Assembly (NCBI RefSeq): GCF_013407855.1
Contig: NZ_JACBZH010000001.1
Location: 4,650,001 to 4,714,000, forward strand
DNA length: 64,000 nucleotides
DNA from: Actinopolymorpha rutila
Lineage (GTDB): Bacteria > Actinomycetota > Actinomycetes > Propionibacteriales > Actinopolymorphaceae
Direction: 5' to 3'
The notes below the pieces were generated by a model. That model saw nothing but the letters and a program-made list of their open reading frames with translations, was not told the DNA's origin and did not search any database. Shown here in pieces: positions 45,169-52,943 of the stretch; position 1 is the first letter of the stretch; each line of letters starts with the position of its first letter. A program made the translations under genes and the position numbers.

Positions 45169-45186
45169 TTCCGGAGGACTCCGCCG

Positions 45187-46467
45187 ATGAGCGGTTCGGA
45201 CAACACCGCCGGACCCGACCGGCTGGCGCGCCGGCTGGGTGTCGGCGACGCGGTCGTGATCGGGCTGGGTTCGATGATCGGCGCGGGCGTCTTCGCGGCG
45301 TTCGGCCCGGCCGCGGCCGCCGCAGGCGCGGGACTGATCATCGGCCTGGTGATCGCGGCGGTGATCGCGTACTGCAACGCCACCGCGTCCGCCCAGCTGG
45401 CTGCCGCCTACCCGACCTCCGGCGGCACCTATGTGTACGGACGGGAACGCCTCGGCCACTGGTGGGGCTTCGTCGCCGGCTGGGGGTTCGTCGTCGGCAA
45501 GACCGCGTCGTGCGCGGCGATGGCACTGACCTTCGCGGCGTACGCCGTTCCAGGACCGTGGTGGGTGCAGCGGATCGTGGCGGTCCTCGGTGTGCTCGGG
45601 CTCGCCGCCCTGAACTACCGCGGAGTCACGCGGACGGCGCAGGCTACCCGCGTCCTGGTCGCGTGCACGCTGACCACCCTCGTGGTGCTGGTCGCCGGCA
45701 TCTGGCTGGGTGGGCACGCCTCACCGGACCGGGTGGGTGGCTGGGACGCGCTGACGGCAGGCGGGGCGTACGGCATCCTGCAGGCGGCCGGTCTGCTCTT
45801 CTTCGCGTTCGCCGGCTACGCCCGGGTGGCCACCCTGGGCGAGGAGGTTCGCGACCCGGCGCGCACGATCCCGCGAGCGATCCCGCTGGCGTTGGGGATC
45901 ACCGTGGTGGTCTACGTCGTGGTCGGCCTGTCCGCGTTGTTCGCCGCCGGTCCGGAGCTGCTGGCCCGGTCGGCCGCGCCGCTCGCGGCGACGGTGCAGG
46001 CCGCCGGAGTGGGCGAGCTCGCACCGCTGGTCCGGGTCGGCGGAGCGCTGGCGAGTCTCGGCGCGCTGCTCGCGCTGATCGCCGGGGTGGGACGCACGAC
46101 GCTGGCGATGGCGCGCAACCGCGACCTGCCCGGCTGGCTGGACGCGGTCCACCCCCGCTACCGGATCCCGCACCACGCCGAGTTCGCGGTGGCGGCCGTG
46201 GTCTGCGTGCTGGTCCTCACCACGGACGTGCGCGGTGTGATCGGCTTCTCGTCGTTCGGCGTACTGGTCTACTACGCGATCGCCAACGCGTCCGCGTTCA
46301 CCCAGCCGGCCGGCCAGCGGCGCTGGCCACGTGCGCTGAACGTGCTCGGCGTCGTCGGCTGTGTGGTGCTGGTGGCGGCGCTGCCGTGGACCTCGGTGGT
46401 CGCGGGCTTGGTGATGTTCGTACTCGGCCTCGCGGGCCGGGCGGTCGTGCTACGCCGCCGGGCCTGA
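45187..46467 (+). CDS. APC-family amino acid permease
   Basis: 426 residues, about 12 helices. Start ATG 45187 has GGAGG at 45173-45177. The first helix loop GLGSMIGAGVFAAFGPAAAAAG is the APC signature; AYCNATASAQLAAAYPTSGGTYVYGRERLG and FFAFAGYARVATLGEEVRDPARTIPRAI follow as usual. It imports amino acids or amines by proton symport or exchange. It is divergent from pruA, which hints at proline or a related amino acid, but the substrate is not shown by sequence. Confidence 0.88.
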   Translation: MSGSDNTAGPDRLARRLGVGDAVVIGLGSMIGAGVFAAFGPAAAAAGAGLIIGLVIAAVIAYCNATASAQLAAAYPTSGGTYVYGRERLGHWWGFVAGWGFVVGKTASCAAMALTFAAYAVPGPWWVQRIVAVLGVLGLAALNYRGVTRTAQATRVLVACTLTTLVVLVAGIWLGGHASPDRVGGWDALTAGGAYGILQAAGLLFFAFAGYARVATLGEEVRDPARTIPRAIPLALGITVVVYVVVGLSALFAAGPELLARSAAPLAATVQAAGVGELAPLVRVGGALASLGALLALIAGVGRTTLAMARNRDLPGWLDAVHPRYRIPHHAEFAVAAVVCVLVLTTDVRGVIGFSSFGVLVYYAIANASAFTQPAGQRRWPRALNVLGVVGCVVLVAALPWTSVVAGLVMFVLGLAGRAVVLRRRA

Positions 46468-46516
46468 ATCCCCTGCCAGGCCAGGCCGACCACGCCGACC
46501 ACGCCGACCACGCCGG

Positions 46517-47485
46517 CTACGCCGACTTGCGGGCCGGCGTCTTCGCGGTCTTCGCGGCGGGCTTCTTCGCGGCCTTCTTGGTGGTGGTCTTCTTCGCGGC
46601 GGCCTTCTTGGTGGCCGTCTTCTTCGCCGCCGCCTTCTTGGCCGGTGCCTTCTTCGCCGACTTCGCCGCCCCAGCCGCGCGCCCGACACCGCCACCGGCC
46701 GACTCACCGCGTTGCCGGCGCGCCTCGTCCACGCTGGCCTGCAACGCCGCCATCAGGTCGACCACCTCACCCTTGGCGGGTGCCGCGGTCGCGGGAGCCT
46801 CCACCTCGTGCCCGGTCGCCTTGGCCTCCAGGACCACCTCGAGGGCGGCGCGGTACTCGTCGTGGTAGCGGTCGGGATCGAAGCTGGTCTCCAACGTCTG
46901 GATGTAGGACTCCGCCATCGCCACCTCCTGCGGGCGGACCTCCACCTCCGACGCGGGTGCGGCGAACGACGCGTCGCGTACCTCGTCCGGCCACAACATC
47001 GTCTGCAGGACCAGCACGTCCCCCTTGGGGCGCAACATGGCCAGTGCCTCGCGGTTGCGCAAGGCCACCTTGACAAGGGCGGTCTGGCCGGTGCGCCGCA
47101 GCGCGTCGCGCAACAGGACGTACGGTTTGGCGGCCGGCCCGTCGGCCTGCAGGTAGTAGCTGCGGGAGACGTAGATCGGGTCGATCTCCTCTGCCGGAAC
47201 GAACTCCAGCACCTCCACCACGTGCCGGGTCGGCAGCGGAAGATCGGCCATGTCGTCCGCGGTCAGGATCGCCATCTCACCGTCGGGAAGCTCGAATCCC
47301 TTGGCGATGTCGGAGTACGCCACCTCCTCGCCGTCGACCTCGCAGATGCGGCGGTACCGGATGCGGCCACCGTCGGCGGCGTGAACCTGACGGAACGCGA
47401 CATCCTTCTCCTGGGTCGCCGCGTATACCTTGACGGGGATCGTCACAAGGCCGAAGGAGACCGAACCCTTCCATATCGCCTGCAC
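46517..47485 (-). CDS. ku: Ku protein, non-homologous end joining
   Basis: 322 residues. GTG 47485 (QAIWKGSVSFGLVTIPVKVY) has GGAGG upstream; the longer open frame is not conserved. The Ku core has RQVHAADGGRIRYRRICEVDGEEVAYSDIAKGFE and PLPTRHVVEVLEFVPAEEIDPIYVSRSYYLQAD. After about residue 260 comes a Lys/Ala tail with repeated AAAKK and TKKAA, as in the extended C-termini of some actinobacterial Ku proteins that bind DNA. It dimerises on double-strand ends and recruits LigD, which is not in this window. It follows murQ by 108 bp on the same strand. Confidence 0.93.
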   Translation of the reverse strand: MQAIWKGSVSFGLVTIPVKVYAATQEKDVAFRQVHAADGGRIRYRRICEVDGEEVAYSDIAKGFELPDGEMAILTADDMADLPLPTRHVVEVLEFVPAEEIDPIYVSRSYYLQADGPAAKPYVLLRDALRRTGQTALVKVALRNREALAMLRPKGDVLVLQTMLWPDEVRDASFAAPASEVEVRPQEVAMAESYIQTLETSFDPDRYHDEYRAALEVVLEAKATGHEVEAPATAAPAKGEVVDLMAALQASVDEARRQRGESAGGGVGRAAGAAKSAKKAPAKKAAAKKTATKKAAAKKTTTKKAAKKPAAKTAKTPARKSA

Positions 47486-47593
47486 AGGGACCTCCGACAC
47501 GTCTGGGCGCGCCGAAGAGGGAAGAGACGCACCTGGAACCTCCACACTGCGTGGTTCTCTACCCCTGGTGCAAGACCACAACCGGACAGGTGT

Positions 47594-48556
47594 TCACACC
47601 CCGCGCACGTCGGCGAGCGCGGCGTGGACGTGCCCGTCGGCCCGCGTCAGCGCGGCTCGGGCCACCCCCGACGTGACCCCGCCGAGCACCGCGACCAGCG
47701 CGGTCTTCAGTTCCCCGCCGGCGTCGGTGAGCGCCCGGGCACAGGTCTGCTGGTCCTCCCCCGTCGCCTCGCCGAGGATCTCCAGCATCCGCCCGCGCAG
47801 CTTGGCGTTCGTGGCCATCAGGTCGACCATCAGATTGGAGTACGTCCGCCCCATCCGCACCATCACCGCGGTGGAGAAGGCGTTCAGGATCAGCTTCTGC
47901 GCGGTGCCCGCCTTCATCCGCGTCGAGCCGGCGACCACCTCCGGGCCGGTGTCGACCGCGACGAACACGTCGACCTCCCCACCCACTGCCGCCGACGGGT
48001 TGGCGGTCACCAGGACGGTGGCCGCACCGAGCCGGCGGGCTGCCCGCAGAGCACCGACGACGTACGGCGTCCGGCCGCTCGCGGCGAGTCCGACGACCAC
48101 GTCGCCGGCCACCGCCGACTCGGCGATCTCCGCCGAACCGGCCTCCTCGTCGTCCTCGGCTCCCTCGATCGCCCGCAACAGGGCGGTCGGGCCGCCGGCC
48201 GCGTGGGTGACGAACCAGCCGTCCGGTACGGCGAACGTCGGCGGCAACTCCGCGGCGTCCAGCACCCCGAGGCGTCCGGAGGTGCCGGCTCCGACGTAGT
48301 GCACGCGGTGTCCCTCGTGCAGTGCCTGCACCGCGAGGTCGACCGCGGCGGCGAGGCGGGGCAGCACCGCACGGACGGCACCCGCCACCTGCTGGTCCTC
48401 GTCGTTGATGAGTTCCAGAACCTCGAGGGTGGGCACCCGGTCGATCTGCGTGGTGCGCGGATTGCGCGCCTCGGTGGGTGATTCCACGCGTACGAAGTCC
48501 TCGATCACCGGCCGGGTTCCCTTCTCCTGACGCGGCTCACTCCGCGACTCACCCAT
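47594..48556 (-). CDS. murQ: N-acetylmuramic acid 6-phosphate etherase
   Basis: 320 residues. The SIS-domain etherase motifs are HYVGAGTSGRLGVLDAAELPPTF (with catalytic Glu) and AGSTRMKAGTAQKLILNAFSTAVMVRMGRTYSNLMVDL. It splits MurNAc-6-phosphate into GlcNAc-6-phosphate and D-lactate in peptidoglycan recycling. ATG 48556 overlaps the murR stop (TGATG), so the two are translated together. Neighbours upstream (murR, amiE-like, namZ, nagZ) complete the pathway except for a transporter and kinase. Confidence 0.94.
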   Translation of the reverse strand: MGESRSEPRQEKGTRPVIEDFVRVESPTEARNPRTTQIDRVPTLEVLELINDEDQQVAGAVRAVLPRLAAAVDLAVQALHEGHRVHYVGAGTSGRLGVLDAAELPPTFAVPDGWFVTHAAGGPTALLRAIEGAEDDEEAGSAEIAESAVAGDVVVGLAASGRTPYVVGALRAARRLGAATVLVTANPSAAVGGEVDVFVAVDTGPEVVAGSTRMKAGTAQKLILNAFSTAVMVRMGRTYSNLMVDLMATNAKLRGRMLEILGEATGEDQQTCARALTDAGGELKTALVAVLGGVTSGVARAALTRADGHVHAALADVRGV

Positions 48557-49479
48557 CAACGTCGTCCGCGCGAAGCCGCCACCCGGCGCCCGCTGATCGC
48601 GTCGAAGGTCACCTCGAGCGCGCCCATGGTCTTGTCGTAGTGGCGCCTGGCCACCGCGACGAACAGGCAGTCCACCACGGTGAGCTGGGCGATCCGGCTG
48701 GCGGTGGCGCCGGAACGGAACGTCGTCTCCCGCGCCGCCGTGGTGAGTACGTAGTCGGCGACCTCCGCGATCGGGGACCGCGGGAAGTTGGTCAGTGCCA
48801 CCGTGGTCGCGCCCCGGTCGCGTGCCTGGGCGAGCACCTCGATGGTGTCGCCCGTCATGCCGGTATGGGAGATGCCGACCGCGACGTCGCCCGGGCCGAG
48901 CAGGGCGGCGCTGGCCAGCGCGGCGTGCGTGTCCACCCACGCGAACGCCAACCGGCCGATGCGGTGCAGCTTCTGCTGGAAGTCCAGGGCCACGAACGCA
49001 CTGGCGCCCACCCCGAAGAGTTCGGTGCGCCGCGCGGCGGCGAGCACCTCCGACACGGTCTCCACCACCTCGACGTCGAGCTGGCGGGCGGTCTCCTCCA
49101 CCGCACGTGCGTCGGCGAACGCGACCTTCTCCACGATCTGTGCCATCGAGTCGTCGGGACCGATGTCGCTGCCGACGACCCTGCCGCGGTCGCCGTCGCG
49201 GGCGGACTCCCGGGCCGACTCCGCCGCCAGCCGAAGCCGCAGCTCCGGATAGCCGGGTAGCCCGAGAACCTTGCAGAACCTGATGACCGTCGTCTCCGAC
49301 GTGCCGGCCGCGCGGGCCAACTCGGTGATGGTGCGGGCGGACGCCCCCTCGGGATCCTCGAGGACGAGGCTGGCCACGCGGCGCTCGGCCGGTGACAACG
49401 AAGGAGCGAGGGCCCGGATCCGGATCACGACACCTTCGGCCACCGGGTCGGCCTCAGGAATCTTCGAATTCTTGCCCAT
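48556..49479 (-). CDS. murR: RpiR-family regulator MurR
   Basis: 307 residues from ATG 49479. The N-terminal helix-turn-helix has LSPAERRVASLVLEDPEGASARTITELARAAGTSETTVIRFCKVLGL, and the SIS domain (about 140-280) has RTELFGVGASAFVALDFQQKLHRIGR and VAVGISHTGMTGDTIEVL, which should bind a sugar phosphate such as MurNAc-6-phosphate. The gene is fused by overlap to murQ. A near-perfect palindrome sits 4 bases upstream of the ATG, so it probably controls itself. Confidence 0.9.
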   Translation of the reverse strand: MGKNSKIPEADPVAEGVVIRIRALAPSLSPAERRVASLVLEDPEGASARTITELARAAGTSETTVIRFCKVLGLPGYPELRLRLAAESARESARDGDRGRVVGSDIGPDDSMAQIVEKVAFADARAVEETARQLDVEVVETVSEVLAAARRTELFGVGASAFVALDFQQKLHRIGRLAFAWVDTHAALASAALLGPGDVAVGISHTGMTGDTIEVLAQARDRGATTVALTNFPRSPIAEVADYVLTTAARETTFRSGATASRIAQLTVVDCLFVAVARRHYDKTMGALEVTFDAISGRRVAASRGRR

Positions 49480-49482
49480 GAT

Positions 49483-49497
49483 GGAAAGTAACTTACC
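49483..49497. promoter_or_regulatory. Candidate MurR/RpiR operator
   Basis: GGAAAGTAACTTACC, read on the plus strand, has the core AAGTAACTT, a perfect odd-length palindrome, and 14 of 15 positions in symmetry except one pair. It lies 4 bases upstream of the murR start codon, so binding would block initiation of the murR-murQ unit. The form AAGT-N-ACTT is common for RpiR family sites. Confidence 0.6.
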
Positions 49498-49712
49498 CTC
49501 GCAACCTGGGAGCGCGTGTCCAGCCACGCTCGCGGACGCCACCTCGCCGAACCTCGTTCCGATGCGCCGGAACGAGCTTCGTTACCCGACCGCCCCACCA
49601 TCGCCGTCGACCATCCGGCGAGCAGGTAGCCGGACACGTGCCGGTGTTCCCTGCCGCGCCGCTACGGTGCCGTTGCCGTGCCCATACCGTGCACTGTCGG
49701 TGACGAAACGGT

Positions 49713-51482
49713 TCAGCGCGTTGCCTGTGACCAGCCGTCCGCGAGGAAGCGATCGGCTTCCCGCTCCCCGTTGAACAGCGTGCCCTGCGCGTCACCCAAC
49801 CGGACCTCATCGACGTAGACACCGCGACCCTGGTAGAGCGGATCGGTGACGTATCGCCAGCGAATCTGGACCTGACCTGGCGATTCGTCGACCTCAGCGT
49901 ACGCCTGCTGCCAATGTCGTCCGGTGAATCCGGAGATAGAACCGTCGTGGTTGGCGATCCGTCCGCGACTCGACACGATGTACGGCAACGGCGACCACGT
50001 AGTGCCACCGTCGCGCGACAACTCCAGTGTCAGGACGTCTGCGACTTCGGTGTCCACGAACAGGTCGAAGCCAAGTCTGGTGTGTTCCTCCCGCAACGTC
50101 ACCGGCAACGTCAGCGTCGCCGTGACGTCGTCCGCGTGACCGGCATACCACGCGGTGCGACCACGTCGCGGTGTGACGTCGAGCGCGCGCGCCACGTGGT
50201 CGGCGACCGTGCGGCGTGCGACGTTGACGCTGCTCCACTCCCTGCGTGGGTGGACCCGGTTGGTCGTCAGGACGGCGATGGAACGCGACAACAGGTCGAT
50301 GACCACCGACGTCCCGGTGAAGCCGGTGTGCCCGGCTGTGCGCGGAGAGGACAACGCACCCATGTAGAACCGCTGGTCGAGTTCGAACCCGAGCCCGTGT
50401 GCGTGACCGGGGAAACCTTCGTTCAGGTCGGTGAGCATCGCCGTGACCGTCTTCTCCCCAAGGACACGGCGACCCGCGTAGCTACCGCCGTTCATCATCG
50501 CCTGCGCGAGGATCGCGAGATCGGACGCGGTGGAGAACACCCCGGCATGTCCGGCGACACCCCCCAGGGACCAGGCGTTCTCGTCGTGCACGCTACCCCG
50601 CACCATGCCCCGGTCGGGGTCGGACTGGAACTCCGTGGCAGCCACCCGGTGCAGCTTGTCCGCCGGCGGGTTGTAGCCGGTGTCGACCATGCCGAGCGGC
50701 TCGGTGATGCCGGCGCGCACGAGTTCGTCGAGGCCGCGGCCGGTGACGCGTTCGACCAGGATGCCGAGAGTGATGAGGTTGAGGTCGGAGTAGACGTACG
50801 TCGTTCCTGGCGGCGCGCTCGGCTTGACCGCGAGCACCGCAGCGATCCGGCTCGCCCGGTCCGGGTAGGGCCGCCACAGGCGCATCCATGACGGCAGGCC
50901 AGAGGTGTGCGTGAGCAACTGGCGTACGGTGATTGGTTCCTTGCCGTTGGTTGCGAACTCCGGGAGGTAGTTGGCAACCGGCGCGTCCAGGTTTACCCGC
51001 CCGGCCTCGACCTGCTGCATCACGACGATCGACGTGAACAGCTTGGAGATGCTGGCCAGGTCGAAAATCGTGTCCGGCGTCATCGGCGCCTGCTGGTGCA
51101 CGGGGAGCTCGGCACCGGACGCGTCGGCGTACTTCACCGCCTGGCCCATCGCCTCGTGCACGACGACCTTGCCCTCGCGGGCGACCAGGACGACCGCACC
51201 CGGGTAGAGCGGATGCCCGTCGCCCTGCGGCCGGAGGTATCCGCGCAGGTCCTCCACCATCGTGGTGAGTTCGGCGGCGTCCAGACCGGCCTCCTTCGGT
51301 GTGCCGGCACGAAGTCGGGTGCCTGGCGGAGCGAAACCTTCATACGGATGGTCGAAACCACGACTGCGTGCATCGGCGCGGGCGGGCGGTGGTATCGATG
51401 CCAGTACGGCGACGAGAACCGTGCCGACCAACGCGATCGTGGCGACCACCCGTACGCTAGCCCGCCTTCTCCACCCGTTCAT
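49713..51482 (-). CDS. amiE: Exported beta-lactamase-fold serine hydrolase (AmiE-like) with C-terminal sandwich domain
   Basis: 589 residues. It has a signal/anchor helix (VRVVATIALVGTVLVAVLASI). The penicillin-recognising core follows with SISK (nucleophile Ser, Lys), YSD and HTG in place of KTG, about residues 65-430. Residues from about 455 to the end form an all-beta region (LGFDLFVDTEVADVLTLELSRDGGTTW and GVYVDEVRLGD) like the MAM or immune-inhibitor-A type. In the Bacillus subtilis MurNAc operon the equivalent gene (ybbE/amiE) encodes a proposed N-acetylmuramyl-L-alanine amidase; the name is used by position and family only. It begins 13 bp after namZ. Confidence 0.7.
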   Translation of the reverse strand: MNGWRRRASVRVVATIALVGTVLVAVLASIPPPARADARSRGFDHPYEGFAPPGTRLRAGTPKEAGLDAAELTTMVEDLRGYLRPQGDGHPLYPGAVVLVAREGKVVVHEAMGQAVKYADASGAELPVHQQAPMTPDTIFDLASISKLFTSIVVMQQVEAGRVNLDAPVANYLPEFATNGKEPITVRQLLTHTSGLPSWMRLWRPYPDRASRIAAVLAVKPSAPPGTTYVYSDLNLITLGILVERVTGRGLDELVRAGITEPLGMVDTGYNPPADKLHRVAATEFQSDPDRGMVRGSVHDENAWSLGGVAGHAGVFSTASDLAILAQAMMNGGSYAGRRVLGEKTVTAMLTDLNEGFPGHAHGLGFELDQRFYMGALSSPRTAGHTGFTGTSVVIDLLSRSIAVLTTNRVHPRREWSSVNVARRTVADHVARALDVTPRRGRTAWYAGHADDVTATLTLPVTLREEHTRLGFDLFVDTEVADVLTLELSRDGGTTWSPLPYIVSSRGRIANHDGSISGFTGRHWQQAYAEVDESPGQVQIRWRYVTDPLYQGRGVYVDEVRLGDAQGTLFNGEREADRFLADGWSQATR

Positions 51483-51495
51483 CGCCAGACCTGTC

Positions 51496-52878
51496 CTAGG
51501 CCCGTCGTCCCGGATACAGGAGGTACTGCCGACGGCGCGCGTCGAACTCCTTCACCTCCTCACTCCACGCACCGACCACCTCGGTCACCGACGCGCCCGC
51601 GTCGATCATGGTGCGCAGCCGCGGCGAACCGGACAGCTTGTCGATCCAGTGCGGCCGTTTCGGGTCGTAGGTGTCGTAGCGCCACTGGAAGTCCGCGTAC
51701 CGGCGGGCCTCCACCAGCATCGCCACCGCGGCAGGGATCGGCGCGAACGCGCGTACGTCGGTGACGTGCACCTGCACACCCGCGCAGGTCTCCCCGACGT
51801 ACTTGTTGAACGTGGGGACGAAGTACGCCTCGCGGAACTCCACACCCGCAAGGCCGTGGGAGTTCAGCCGGTCACCCCAGTGGTAGTCGAGGTACGGCGC
51901 GCCGACGAGTTCGAACGGCCGCGTGGTGCCGCGTCCCTCGGAGATGTTGGTGCCCTCGAAGAAACAGGTGCCGACATAGGCGAGGGCCGAGTCCGGGGTG
52001 GGGATGTTCGGCGAGGGCGGCGGCCACAGCGGGCCGTACTCCTGTGCGCGCGAGTCCGGCCGCCAGCCCCTGACCTCCACGACCTCGAGGTCCACCGGAC
52101 GACCGGCCTCCGCGGGCAGCAGTTCGCCGTTGAAGAACCGCGCGAGCTCCCCCACCGTCATCCCGTGCTGCTGCACGATCTCCTTGGCGCCGACGCCGGA
52201 GGTGTAGTCCGGTGTCATCATCGCGCCGTCCACCCGGCCGCCGATCGGGTTCGGCCGATCGAGTACGACGTACCTGAGGCCCAGCCGGGCGGCCGCGGCC
52301 ATCGAGTTGTACATCGTCCAGATGTAGGTGTAGAAGCGCGCGCCGATGTCCTGGATGTCGAAGACCAGCGTCTCCACACCGGCCTTGGTGAACAACTGAC
52401 CGAGCTTCGCCTGGTTGGCGCCGTACGCGTCGTAGACCGGTATGCCGGTCCGCGGGTCACGGCTGTCGCCCTCCGAACCACCCGCCTGCGCGCTGCCGCG
52501 GAAGCCGTGTTCGGGCCCGAACGCGCCGACGATCGTCAGGTCGTCGTGTTCGGCGAGGTCGTCCACGATGTGGCGGGCGTCGGGCAGGATGCCGGTCGGG
52601 TTGCTGAAGATGCCCAGCCTGGTGCCGCGCAGCACCGCCCAGTCGCCGGCCGCCGCGACCTCGGCGCCGGTGAACACCCGGCCGCCGCTTCGCTGGTCCG
52701 CCGAAGCGGTGGCCGGGTGTTCCTCACGATCGGCGGCACGATCGGCCTGCCCGTCACCCGGGCGCTCGGTGGTGGCGGCGGCCGAGCCGGACAACTGCAG
52801 GCCGGTGGTCACCACCGCGCCGGAGGCCAGGGCGGAACCAAGGAGGGTGCGCCGGGACGGCGAACCGGTGCGGGTCAT
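51496..52878 (-). CDS. namZ: Exo-beta-N-acetylmuramidase NamZ (DUF1343, GH171)
   Basis: 460 residues from ATG 52878. A twin-arginine signal is present: SRRTLLGSALASGAVVT followed by a small-residue cleavage region. DUF1343 signatures are IFSNPTGI, VGAFGPEHGFRG, DPRTGIPVYDAYG, LVFDIQDIGARFYTYIWTMY, YVVLDRPNPIGG, FFEGTNISEGRGTTRPFELVGAPY. NamZ removes single MurNAc residues from the non-reducing end of peptidoglycan glycan strands. It lies between nagZ and the amiE-like gene, in the same order set as the B. subtilis ybbC region. Confidence 0.9.
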   Translation of the reverse strand: MTRTGSPSRRTLLGSALASGAVVTTGLQLSGSAAATTERPGDGQADRAADREEHPATASADQRSGGRVFTGAEVAAAGDWAVLRGTRLGIFSNPTGILPDARHIVDDLAEHDDLTIVGAFGPEHGFRGSAQAGGSEGDSRDPRTGIPVYDAYGANQAKLGQLFTKAGVETLVFDIQDIGARFYTYIWTMYNSMAAAARLGLRYVVLDRPNPIGGRVDGAMMTPDYTSGVGAKEIVQQHGMTVGELARFFNGELLPAEAGRPVDLEVVEVRGWRPDSRAQEYGPLWPPPSPNIPTPDSALAYVGTCFFEGTNISEGRGTTRPFELVGAPYLDYHWGDRLNSHGLAGVEFREAYFVPTFNKYVGETCAGVQVHVTDVRAFAPIPAAVAMLVEARRYADFQWRYDTYDPKRPHWIDKLSGSPRLRTMIDAGASVTEVVGAWSEEVKEFDARRRQYLLYPGRRA

Positions 52879-52943
52879 CGCGTACTCCGTTCGTTTCGCG
52901 GATTGGTGTTCGCGGGTTTCGTGTTCGCGGAAAGGTGGTCCGG

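Noticed and set aside
46490..46520. GACCACGCC triple repeat as a regulatory array
   Set aside because: Too short (9 bp x 3) and at the ends of two convergent genes; probably chance in GC-rich DNA.
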